NCBI RefSeq assembly: GCF_014638915.1
Contig: NZ_BMFQ01000004.1
Location: 1-64,000, forward strand
Origin: Xanthomarina arctica
GTDB taxonomy: Bacteria > Bacteroidota > Bacteroidia > Flavobacteriales > Flavobacteriaceae
Direction: 5' to 3'
DNA length: 64,000 nt
Shown here one piece after another: positions 50,266 through 59,250 of the stretch. A program made the translations under genes and the position numbers. The first letter of the stretch is position 1. Each line of letters opens with the position of its first letter. The notes under the pieces are model-generated. The model saw only the letters and a list, made by a program, of their open reading frames with translations. It made no database searches and was not told the DNA's origin.

Positions 50266-52269
50266 CTAATTTTTTAATCCTTCCAATTTCTCCTGGTAAG
50301 CTTTTATATCATCTCTAAACTTAGCCGCTTGAAGAAAGTCTAAAGCTTTGGCGGCTTCTTCCATAAACTTACGTTTTTCACGAATTTTCTTTTCCAGTTC
50401 GCCTTTAGAAAGATATTCGCTTTCTGGTTCGGCGGCTTTCAAGGCATCCAATTCATAGCTATAGGTGCTTACAGAATTTTTAGATAAGGCATTATCAAGA
50501 CTCTTATTTAATGCCCTTGGAACCATATTGTTTTCTGTGTTGTAGGCCATTTGTTTTTCTCGTCTGTAGTTGGTCTCATCCATAGTTTTTTGCATGCTTT
50601 TTGTAATTTTATCGGCATACATAATGGCTCTTCCATTCAAGTGTCTTGCGGCTCTACCAACGGTTTGTGTCAGCGATCTTGCCGAACGTAAAAACCCTTC
50701 TTTATCGGCATCTAAGATGGCAACTAAAGATACTTCTGGTAAATCCAAACCTTCACGAAGTAAATTTACACCAACTAATACATCAAAGATTCCAGCACGT
50801 AAATCCTGCATAATTTGAACGCGTTCCAAAGTATCCACATCACTATGGATGTAACGAACACGAATTTGAATGCGGCTTAAATACTTGGTTAATTCTTCAG
50901 CCATACGTTTGGTTAAAGTCGTAACCAAAACACGTTCGTCTTTTTCAACTCGTAACTGGATTTCTTCAATTAAATCGTCTATTTGATTCAAGCTTGGTCT
51001 CACCTCAATAATCGGATCTAAAAGTCCAGTCGGTCTAATAACTTGTTCCACAATAATGCCATCGGATTTTTGAAGTTCGTAATCTGCTGGAGTCGCACTT
51101 ACATAAATTACTTGATTCTGTAAAGCCTCAAACTCTTCAAATTTTAAGGGTCTGTTATCCATGGCTGCAGGTAATCTAAAACCATAATCTACCAGATTTT
51201 CTTTCCTGCTTCTGTCTCCACCATACATGGCATGTACTTGCGAAATGGTTACGTGACTTTCATCTACAACCATTAAATAATCGTCTGGAAAATAGTCAAG
51301 CAAGCAGAAAGGCCTAGTCCCTGGTTGTCGGCCATCTAAGTAACGAGAATAGTTTTCAATACCTGAGCAATAACCCAATTCCCTAATCATTTCTAAATCG
51401 AATTCGGTTCTCTCTTTTAATCTTTTGGCTTCTAGATGTTTTCCTATTTCTTTAAAATAATCGTATTGTTTTACCAAATCGTCTTGAATGCTTTTTATAG
51501 CTCCTTGTAAAACGTCAGGAGAGGTAACAAACATGTTTGCTGGGTAAATATTGACTCTGTCGTATTTTTCTATAACCTCATTGGTTTGAATATTGAAGGC
51601 TTCAATGTCTTCAATTTCATCACCAAAAAAGTGAATTCTAAAGGCATGATCGTCGTAACTTGGAAAAATATCTACGGTGTCTCCTTTTATTCTGAAATTC
51701 CCATGATTAAATTCGGCTTCCGTTCTAGAATATAAACTTTGAACCAATCTATGAAGTAATTTGGTTCGTGATATTACTTGATCTTTTTCAATTGAAATGA
51801 CGTTTTTCTGGAATTCTACAGGATTCCCAATACCATATAAACAGGATACCGAAGCAATCACAATTACATCTCTTCTACCTGAAAGTAGGGAAGAGGTGGT
51901 GCTTAATCGCATCTTTTCGATTTCTTCGTTTATAGAAAGATCTTTTTCAATATAAACCCCTGAAACAGGAATATAGGCTTCGGGTTGGTAATAATCGTAG
52001 TAAGAAACAAAATATTCGACAGCATTATCTGGAAAAAACTGTTTAAATTCAGAATACAATTGCGCTGCTAGGGTTTTGTTATGCGCTAAAACCAAGGTGG
52101 GTTTTTGTACTTCTTCAATAACATTAGCAACAGTAAAGGTTTTACCAGAACCAGTAACACCTAGTAAAGTTTGATATTTTTCATTAGCATCAAGGCCTGC
52201 CGCCAATTGTTTGATAGCTGTAGGTTGATCTCCCGTAGGGCTGAATTCTGATTTTATCTTGAACTTCAT
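50266..52269 (-). CDS. uvrB: Excinuclease ABC subunit B
   Basis: 667 residues. Walker A GVTGSGKTF in domain 1a, the beta-hairpin with YYDYYQPEAYIP, DESHVTISQVHAMYGGDRSR, helicase motifs V and VI (VGVNLLREGLDLPEVSLVAI and QTVGRAARHLNGRAIMYAD) and a C-terminal UVR domain (about 630-665) that contacts UvrC. UvrB verifies lesions in nucleotide excision repair. It appears monocistronic. Confidence 0.97.
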   Translation of the reverse strand: MKFKIKSEFSPTGDQPTAIKQLAAGLDANEKYQTLLGVTGSGKTFTVANVIEEVQKPTLVLAHNKTLAAQLYSEFKQFFPDNAVEYFVSYYDYYQPEAYIPVSGVYIEKDLSINEEIEKMRLSTTSSLLSGRRDVIVIASVSCLYGIGNPVEFQKNVISIEKDQVISRTKLLHRLVQSLYSRTEAEFNHGNFRIKGDTVDIFPSYDDHAFRIHFFGDEIEDIEAFNIQTNEVIEKYDRVNIYPANMFVTSPDVLQGAIKSIQDDLVKQYDYFKEIGKHLEAKRLKERTEFDLEMIRELGYCSGIENYSRYLDGRQPGTRPFCLLDYFPDDYLMVVDESHVTISQVHAMYGGDRSRKENLVDYGFRLPAAMDNRPLKFEEFEALQNQVIYVSATPADYELQKSDGIIVEQVIRPTGLLDPIIEVRPSLNQIDDLIEEIQLRVEKDERVLVTTLTKRMAEELTKYLSRIQIRVRYIHSDVDTLERVQIMQDLRAGIFDVLVGVNLLREGLDLPEVSLVAILDADKEGFLRSARSLTQTVGRAARHLNGRAIMYADKITKSMQKTMDETNYRREKQMAYNTENNMVPRALNKSLDNALSKNSVSTYSYELDALKAAEPESEYLSKGELEKKIREKRKFMEEAAKALDFLQAAKFRDDIKAYQEKLEGLKN

Positions 52270-52313
52270 AGCACAAAATTACGTAAAAAAAATGTGCATT
52301 TTCGTAATATGAA

Positions 52314-55256
52314 CTAGCGTTTTAATGTGAAATGACCTTTGAGTGTTTCCCCAGAATTTAAGTTAATAAGATACCAATAGTCGTTAGTTTCCAAAAGGTT
52401 TCCATTATAGATGCCATTCCAGCTTCTGTTTAGAGGAGATACTTGTTTTAATAATTTCCCATACCTATTAAAAATGAAAATTTCTGCAATTGTATTTTGA
52501 GTATCTGTTATTTGCCATATGTCGTTATATCCATCACCGTTTGGTGTGAAAAATGGAGGAATATGGATGTTATCAACACTTTCAATCTCAAATTGCATAG
52601 ATTTTATAATACAGCCATTTTCATCTTGAACATATAGCGTGTGGCTTCCGCCCAAAAGATTATAGAAAATTGGGCTTGTTTGGAAACTGTAAGAGTCTAT
52701 GGCATATTCATAGTTTATAGTTGTATCTGTCATTACAACAGTTATTGTATCATCATTAATAACAATATTTGTAGCATCAAGAGTGAAGTCTGTGGCAGGA
52801 TAAATAGTTACTAAAAAACTACTTTCATTAAAGCAGATGTTGGGTGTGGTACCCATTTTATTATAAATATAAATAGTTTGCGTGATTGTAATAAGATCTC
52901 CAGCGCTTAATTGTGTTCCTGTTCCATTAGGACCTGTATAATAATTACCATTTGTTAAGTTGGGTAATTCAAATTCTAGACATAAAGCTACATCGGGAAG
53001 CGTATCAACAGGAGGAGCATTTGTAATGGTTACAGAAAAACTCGTTTCGTTGAAACAAATATTAGGAGCTGTTCCTGTTGCATTGTAAATATAAATAATT
53101 TGAGATGTTGAAATTACAGCCCCAGATGCTAAAGCGGTTCCCGATCCATTAGTTCCTGTAAAATAATTCCCGTTAATTAAAGCTGGTAAAGTATAGCTTG
53201 AACATCCTGAATAATCAGCTAAAGTGTCAACAGGAGGAGCATTTGTAATCGTTACAGAAAAGCTCGATTCGTTAAAACAAATATTAGGAGCTGTTCCAGT
53301 TGCATTGTAAATATAAATGGTTTGAGATGTTGAAATTACAGCTCCAGATGCTAAAGCGGTTCCAGATCCATTAGTTCCTGTAAAATAATTCCCATTAAGT
53401 AAAGCTGGTAAAGTATAGCTTGAGCATCCTGAATAATTAGCTAAAGTGTCAACAGGAGGAGCATTTGTAATGGTTACAGAAAAGCTCGATTCGTTAAAAC
53501 AAATATTCGGAGCAGTTCCTGTTTGGTTGTATATATAAATAATTTGAGATGTTGAAATTACAGCTCCAGATGTTAAAGCTGTTCCAGATCCATTAGTTCC
53601 TGTAAAATAATTCCCATTAAGTAAAGCCGGTAAAGTATAGCTTGAACATCCTGAATAATCAGCTAAAGTGTCAACAGGAGGAGCATTTGTAATCGTTACA
53701 GAAAAACTTGTTTCGTTAAAACAAATATTCGGAGCCGTTCCTGTTTGGTTGTATATATAAATAATTTGAGATGTTGAAATTACAGCTCCAGATGCTAAAG
53801 CTGTTCCAGATCCATTAGTTCCTGTAAAATAATTCCCGTTAATTAAAGCTGGTAAAGTATAGCTTGAACATCCTGAATAATCAGTTAAAGTATCAACAGG
53901 AGGAGCATTTGTAATGGTTACAGAAAAACTTGTTTCGTTAAAACAAATATTAGGAGCCGTTCCTGTTTGGTTGTATATATAAATAATTTGAGATGTTGAA
54001 ATTACAGCTCCAGATGCTAAAGCTGTTCCAGATCCATTAGTTCCTGTAAAATAATTCCCGTTAATTAAAGCTGGTAAAGTATAGCTTGAGCATCCTGAAT
54101 AATCAGCTAAAGTATCCACTTCAGGAACGTTAATAAATAAAAAAGTAGCATCGCTTAATAGGTTGCAAGTGGCTGATGTTATTTCGCAATAATACTGATT
54201 ATTATCAAAGCCAATTGGTACATTGTTGAGAATCAAAGTATTCGTGGTGGCTCCAGAATAAACTGAGTTGTTTGCCACATTCACCCAAACATTAGAGCTG
54301 TTAAGTATTTTCCATTGGTATGTATAGGTTCCAGTTGCTATGGATACAGTAAATGATGCATTCCCGTTCTCGCAAATGGTTTGCGAACTAGGTTGTGTGA
54401 TAATTGGAACAGAACTAGAGATGGGGTCTGCCGTGTGAGAACCTAAATTTGAACAGTATTCATCGCTGTCTATTAAGAAATTATTAGGATCAAAAGTTGC
54501 TTGTGGTTCATTAACATCAGCATCTCTTATTATGGTATAACCTCGATCACCTGGTGCTTGAATCACATCGATGACCACATTATTTTTCACGAGTTTTAAT
54601 TCATCATTATCATTAAAACCAGAACCTATTGTAATGTCTGGAGAGAGACCGCTACATGTGTAACCGTTACTTCCCGTTTGTATAATATAGGTGTTTAAAG
54701 GTGCTATAGATCCAACTAATGGAATTGATATGGTAGGTGTTGAATCTCCAATGTCTCCAAATCTTTGAACTTCATAAATGCCATCTAGAACGATAGATGT
54801 ATTTGTTGGATTGTAGATTTCAATAATTCCATAGTCGCCTAGTTGTGAGTCGTATACTTCTGATATAAAAATATCTCCCGTTGAACAATTTGGTGTTAAA
54901 AAGGTGAAATTACTTGCCGAATTTCCAGTGCAACCGCCTGAGCTTGTAATAGAAATAATAGCATTGATGTTTGAGGAAGATTGTGCGAAAGCCGTTATCT
55001 GATTATCGTTCACTATCGTGAAACTAGTAGAAATACCGTCAAAAAATACGGATAGAGCATTACCGAAATTGGATCCTGTTATGGTTACTAAAGTATTTTC
55101 TGGTCCTTGAGCGGGTGAAAAAGAGGAGATTACAGGTGCAGGGCAAGGGATGGTAAATGCATTATCAGAAATAAGGTCTTTACTCTTTATTGTATAAGTA
55201 TTGCTGTAACATAAAATGGCAAAAAAAAACGTTGGTAAAAGTATCAGTTGTTTCAT
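52314..55256 (-). CDS. T9SS type B surface protein with six tandem repeats
   Basis: 980 residues. Signal peptide about 1-18; an IPT/TIG domain (about 40-115, PVISSFSPAQGPENTLVTIT); a lamin-tail domain (about 120-275, ISEVYDS then GIIEIYNPTNTS); an Ig-like domain (about 285-375); six 74-residue repeats, five nearly identical and the sixth diverged (about 378-821); and a gliding-motility-associated C-terminal (type B) sorting domain (FFTPNGDGYNDIWQI, FNRYGKLLKQ, GHFTLKR). Type B proteins are exported by T9SS and often linked to surface motility. It lies next to a related gene. Confidence 0.93.
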   Translation of the reverse strand: MKQLILLPTFFFAILCYSNTYTIKSKDLISDNAFTIPCPAPVISSFSPAQGPENTLVTITGSNFGNALSVFFDGISTSFTIVNDNQITAFAQSSSNINAIISITSSGGCTGNSASNFTFLTPNCSTGDIFISEVYDSQLGDYGIIEIYNPTNTSIVLDGIYEVQRFGDIGDSTPTISIPLVGSIAPLNTYIIQTGSNGYTCSGLSPDITIGSGFNDNDELKLVKNNVVIDVIQAPGDRGYTIIRDADVNEPQATFDPNNFLIDSDEYCSNLGSHTADPISSSVPIITQPSSQTICENGNASFTVSIATGTYTYQWKILNSSNVWVNVANNSVYSGATTNTLILNNVPIGFDNNQYYCEITSATCNLLSDATFLFINVPEVDTLADYSGCSSYTLPALINGNYFTGTNGSGTALASGAVISTSQIIYIYNQTGTAPNICFNETSFSVTITNAPPVDTLTDYSGCSSYTLPALINGNYFTGTNGSGTALASGAVISTSQIIYIYNQTGTAPNICFNETSFSVTITNAPPVDTLADYSGCSSYTLPALLNGNYFTGTNGSGTALTSGAVISTSQIIYIYNQTGTAPNICFNESSFSVTITNAPPVDTLANYSGCSSYTLPALLNGNYFTGTNGSGTALASGAVISTSQTIYIYNATGTAPNICFNESSFSVTITNAPPVDTLADYSGCSSYTLPALINGNYFTGTNGSGTALASGAVISTSQIIYIYNATGTAPNICFNETSFSVTITNAPPVDTLPDVALCLEFELPNLTNGNYYTGPNGTGTQLSAGDLITITQTIYIYNKMGTTPNICFNESSFLVTIYPATDFTLDATNIVINDDTITVVMTDTTINYEYAIDSYSFQTSPIFYNLLGGSHTLYVQDENGCIIKSMQFEIESVDNIHIPPFFTPNGDGYNDIWQITDTQNTIAEIFIFNRYGKLLKQVSPLNRSWNGIYNGNLLETNDYWYLINLNSGETLKGHFTLKR
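52794..54125. repeat. Six 222-bp tandem repeats inside a coding region
   Basis: Six units of 222 bp in phase with the codons (start of each unit about 54125, 53903, 53681, 53459, 53237, 53015 on the minus strand). Units 1-5 are nearly identical; unit 6 is diverged. Each unit encodes about 74 residues starting with PPVDTL and ending with SFSVTITNA. The length of the stack probably varies between strains. Confidence 0.95.
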
Positions 55257-55324
55257 TGAAAATAATTGGCAGGCAAAAATAGTAAATTAAAAAAACAAGT
55301 CATGTTAAGCGATTGTTACGAAAA

Positions 55325-57658
55325 TTATCTTTTTAAAGAAAAATGGCCTCGGAAGTCATTTCCATTACTCATGGTTGTTACAAACCAATAATCGGCGCTT
55401 GGAAGTAGGTTTCCATTAAAAGTACCATCCCAACCAGTTCCGAAAGCATTTAATTCTTTTATGAGTTTTCCGTATCGATCAAAAATTTTAACGCCTACTG
55501 AAGTATCCAAATTATTTAAACCTATGGGTTTCCAATAGTCGTTATAACCATCTCCGTTTGGAGTGAAAAATTTTGGAAAACCTAACACTGAAACATCTTG
55601 AGGCATTATGCCACAACCATTTTTGTCTTTTACATAAATGGTATGGTATCCAGGTGACACATTGGTAAAAATATTGCTATCTTGAAAATAACCCGTATCC
55701 AAAGCGTATTCATAATCTCCTTCTCCTGAAACAGTAACTGTAATAGAATTATTGTTTGAAGCTTCAATAACTGAAATATCAACAATAGTTGCCATATTTG
55801 AAGGAGCAACTGTTATGTTTCTTGAGGCAGAACAACCATTGTTATTAGTAACTGTAATTGTATAAACCCCAGTTTCATTTACTAATATTTGTGCGGAATT
55901 TTGCATTAAATCCGTGCCATCTAATTCCCATTGGTAGTTAAAATTAGAAGGGTTTCCAGATAGAATTCCGGATTCTAAAGTAATAGTTTGTGGAAACAGG
56001 TTTAAACAATAATAGGTCTCTTCGTCTGGAGCTAACTCTGGAGAAGGATTTATTATTAAATTGATATTTGTGTAAGCATAGCAAACGCCATTATCTGTAA
56101 TTTGTACATAAAGCGTATCAGAATAGGGACTTCCAGTATTTTCATAGGTTCCAGAAAGCGGGTTTGTTTGGTTTTCTAAATCTGTTTGGGAACCATAAAA
56201 TGTAGTCGTTGCTGTGTTGGGTACATCATTTTGGTTAAGAATGAAAGTTTCCAAATCATTTAAATTAATAGTGGTTACACCATCGTTTGTTCCATCGTTA
56301 TCGCAAGTAGGATAGGCAGGGAGTACAACAGAATTATTAGCAAAAGATAAAGTTACTTCTGCAATAGAAATACAGCCATTGGCATTAGAAACTCTTGCGT
56401 AAACCATCTGATTTAAAGACGTGTTTTCAAAACTAGTAGGATCCGGAATTGGACTTGTTCCAGATGTTGCTTGGGCTGGCGACAAATAGAAATTTTCTAA
56501 TGTCAAGTTGTTATTACTATTTGTGATATCTCTTTCAGCATCAAACAAATTATAAATAGTAATGCCGTCTAAATTATAATCGCAACTAATAAGCGTTGTG
56601 TCAAATACCGTTGGGTTTATTCCAACTTCTATCTCTACTTGTCCATAAGAAAAACAAGTTCCGTCAATAATCACTTCAACAGCATAAGTTCCAGCATCAA
56701 CAGCTAAATAAGTTGAATTGACTTCTCCTAATAACTCACTCCCATCTTTAAACCATTTGTAAGAGTTTGTTCCTGGTTGACTGGCATCTAGCCAAATGGT
56801 TTCGTTTGGACATAAGGCTGTATTGTTTCCTAATAATAAATCTGGACCTAAATTAGTACTTAACTGAAAACTTCCAGCTTCAAGGAAAACTGCAGAATCG
56901 TATCTGTAGTTTTGCTCGTCCGCAATAACTAATTTGACATGGTAGGTTTCATTAGGGATGACATCTGCAATGGCAGTTAAAACAGCTGTTTGCCCGTTGA
57001 AATTTATTGGAGCCGTAGCACCATTCCAACTTCCAAAATAAGCTTCATTAATTGGGTCGCAAGATCCAGGAATTCCTGAGTGTACCGTTGTTACCTTAAC
57101 AGGAGTTCGAGTTCCAGGAATTACTGCAATGTTTTCGTATCTAGTTTCGTCATCTTTTCTAATTAGAAACCCGAATAAATCTGAATAGCGACAGGTACTA
57201 CTGTCTCCTTCTTGGTATTCTTCGGAAGCAAAAAGATATCTAAAGCTAATTTGGTCTGCAACAGCTTCAAAATTAAATTCTAATATGGTGGCATTGGTAG
57301 TATTCGATTCATTTAAAACATATTCTAAATCGGCATCTCCACGCCAATCTGGAGCATCATCATCACTTAAAGTAGTATTTGGACCTTGAACATGTACTAG
57401 TCTTCCTGTACTTAAAACCACACCATTCTGAAAAGGAAATGTTGATCCATTGGCTTCAAAATAACCATAACTTTGATCGGCACCATTAAAATTTCCACCA
57501 ACATAATTAGTGACAATGACATTTGAAATACAATTACTGTCAATTAAAATGTCTTCAATGAGTTGTTGAGGGGTATAGGTTCTACTATCTGTAGTCACAT
57601 TTTGTGAGCACAGGATACTGGAAACTAATAAAAATGAGATTAATAAAAACGACTTCAT
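55325..57658 (-). CDS. T9SS type B surface protein with choice-of-anchor L domain
   Basis: 777 residues. Signal peptide about 1-19. The choice-of-anchor L domain spans about 25-270 (QLIEDILIDSNCISNV, FPFQNGVVLSTGRLVHVQGP, FRYLFASEEYQEG and VIPGTRTPVKVTTVH, NETYHVKLVIADEQN). Several Ig-like/PKD-like domains follow, and the C-terminus is a type B sorting domain (KFFTPNGDGYNDYWKP, FDRYGKLIKELN, GHFSLKR). It is the shorter relative of the gene at 59251 and is probably a surface adhesin. Confidence 0.92.
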   Translation of the reverse strand: MKSFLLISFLLVSSILCSQNVTTDSRTYTPQQLIEDILIDSNCISNVIVTNYVGGNFNGADQSYGYFEANGSTFPFQNGVVLSTGRLVHVQGPNTTLSDDDAPDWRGDADLEYVLNESNTTNATILEFNFEAVADQISFRYLFASEEYQEGDSSTCRYSDLFGFLIRKDDETRYENIAVIPGTRTPVKVTTVHSGIPGSCDPINEAYFGSWNGATAPINFNGQTAVLTAIADVIPNETYHVKLVIADEQNYRYDSAVFLEAGSFQLSTNLGPDLLLGNNTALCPNETIWLDASQPGTNSYKWFKDGSELLGEVNSTYLAVDAGTYAVEVIIDGTCFSYGQVEIEVGINPTVFDTTLISCDYNLDGITIYNLFDAERDITNSNNNLTLENFYLSPAQATSGTSPIPDPTSFENTSLNQMVYARVSNANGCISIAEVTLSFANNSVVLPAYPTCDNDGTNDGVTTINLNDLETFILNQNDVPNTATTTFYGSQTDLENQTNPLSGTYENTGSPYSDTLYVQITDNGVCYAYTNINLIINPSPELAPDEETYYCLNLFPQTITLESGILSGNPSNFNYQWELDGTDLMQNSAQILVNETGVYTITVTNNNGCSASRNITVAPSNMATIVDISVIEASNNNSITVTVSGEGDYEYALDTGYFQDSNIFTNVSPGYHTIYVKDKNGCGIMPQDVSVLGFPKFFTPNGDGYNDYWKPIGLNNLDTSVGVKIFDRYGKLIKELNAFGTGWDGTFNGNLLPSADYWFVTTMSNGNDFRGHFSLKR

Positions 57659-57848
57659 TAAGAATAATTGGATTGCAAAGATAAGTAATAAAGGTTTTTT
57701 AAAGGAATAAAGTTATTAAAGACTTTTAGGGTTCATTATCAAAGATTTAACAAAAAGACTTCTTAATTAAAAAGGAATTTTTTTTATTTGAATAACAACC
57801 TATAGCAGTTTTGTCTTAATCTACAAAAGCATTAACTTAGTTCATGTT

Positions 57849-59204
57849 ATGAAAAACTTGTTGCCCTTTTTATTCCTTTTCTTTATATGTCCCCAAATTT
57901 TTAGCCAAAATTTAAAGGGTAAGGTTATTGATGTCAAAGGAAATCCATTGGAACTAGTTAATGTTTTTATTCTAAAGGATGGCAAGGGAACAACGACTGA
58001 TAGTCTTGGCATTTTTGAAATAAGGGATCAATCAAAATTGTTGCAGACTGATACCATTCGTTTTTCTTATATAGGTTATATTACTTTGGAAATAACGTTT
58101 CAAAAGCTTCTGGCTAATAAGAATGTAATTTCACTTTCCGAAAACATAGAAGAACTTCAGGAAGTTGCATTAAAAGGAAAAAATCGTTTAAAAGATAAAT
58201 TGGATTACTCCAAACTTACCAGACTGAAAAATAATGTTTTTGCATTTGGTTCCTACATAGTTAATAATAAAATTTACATAATTGGAGGAGATGCTTCAAC
58301 CTTTACCGATGTTGGGAAAAAGGTCATTCTCCATTCTAATGGCATGATTGAAAGTATTGAAAACTATTTTGTATTGATGAGGAGATATAATGAGATTTCT
58401 AAATTTGGGTACAGTAATGAGTTACAGATATATGATTTAAATGAAAATATTTGGGTTAAAAATGAAGTTACGTTCGATAATCGTGCCTATCATAATGTCG
58501 CCTATTATAATAACAATCTTTATGCTTTTGGAGGAGAAAGAGTTTCCAAAAATGGTATTTATGTTTATCTAAATGAAAAAATAGAAATTCTTAATCTTGA
58601 TTCGCTTAACGTTACAGTCGATTACACAAACCCACATCAAGCAAAAAATGTGACCTCTGTGGTTTTTAAAGATTATTTGGTGACGATGGGTGGATCTTTT
58701 AAAGAAAATAAAAATGGAAAAATTATCTATTCAGATAAAGTCCATTTTTACAATTTTAAATCTGGACTTTGGTATGAACTACCGAGTATGATAAATCCAA
58801 AAGAAACGAATAGCGTTTTAATTAAGGATAAAATATATGTAGTAGGTGGTTTTGATGGTAAGCCTTTGTCTACGATTGACGTTTTAGATTTAAACTCTGA
58901 AGTTTGGCAGGAGGAAATAGATCTGCCTTCAAGTATGTCTCAGCCGGCCTTGACTGTTCACAATGAAAAGATATACATTTATGATGCAGGTTTAATGTAC
59001 GTATATAATCCACCTAAGAAAACGTTTGTGACCTATGAGATTAATTTACATGTAGAGCATGCCAGAATGCATTATTTTAATGGTGCTTTTTACCTTATTG
59101 GCGGTTTTACAGAAAATGAATATTCTAAAAAGCCATCTCCAAATATTTACATCATTCATGAAAATGAGTTTTTAAAAACGAAATCGCAGACTCTGGTTAA
59201 TTAA
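57849..59204 (+). CDS. Secreted CarboxypepD_reg and kelch-repeat protein
   Basis: 451 residues. Signal peptide about 1-20. Residues about 22-100 are a carboxypeptidase-regulatory-like Ig fold (LKGKVIDVKGNPLELVNVFI), as at the N-terminus of TonB-dependent receptors, but no barrel follows. Residues about 115-440 form kelch-type blades (NKIYIIGGD, NNLYAFGGE, DKIYVVGGFDG, GAFYLIGGF). No T9SS sorting domain is seen, so it may stay in the periplasm or outer membrane. It is the only plus-strand gene among the surface proteins here. Confidence 0.88.
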   Translation: MKNLLPFLFLFFICPQIFSQNLKGKVIDVKGNPLELVNVFILKDGKGTTTDSLGIFEIRDQSKLLQTDTIRFSYIGYITLEITFQKLLANKNVISLSENIEELQEVALKGKNRLKDKLDYSKLTRLKNNVFAFGSYIVNNKIYIIGGDASTFTDVGKKVILHSNGMIESIENYFVLMRRYNEISKFGYSNELQIYDLNENIWVKNEVTFDNRAYHNVAYYNNNLYAFGGERVSKNGIYVYLNEKIEILNLDSLNVTVDYTNPHQAKNVTSVVFKDYLVTMGGSFKENKNGKIIYSDKVHFYNFKSGLWYELPSMINPKETNSVLIKDKIYVVGGFDGKPLSTIDVLDLNSEVWQEEIDLPSSMSQPALTVHNEKIYIYDAGLMYVYNPPKKTFVTYEINLHVEHARMHYFNGAFYLIGGFTENEYSKKPSPNIYIIHENEFLKTKSQTLVN

Positions 59205-59250
59205 AAGAAAACTTAATGGCATGAGAAAAGAAAAACATCTGCTTCCTCTA

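Noticed and set aside
52794-54125. Regular repeats that could suggest a CRISPR array
   Set aside because: The unit is 222 bp, in phase with an open frame, and there are no unique spacers; it is a repeated protein domain.
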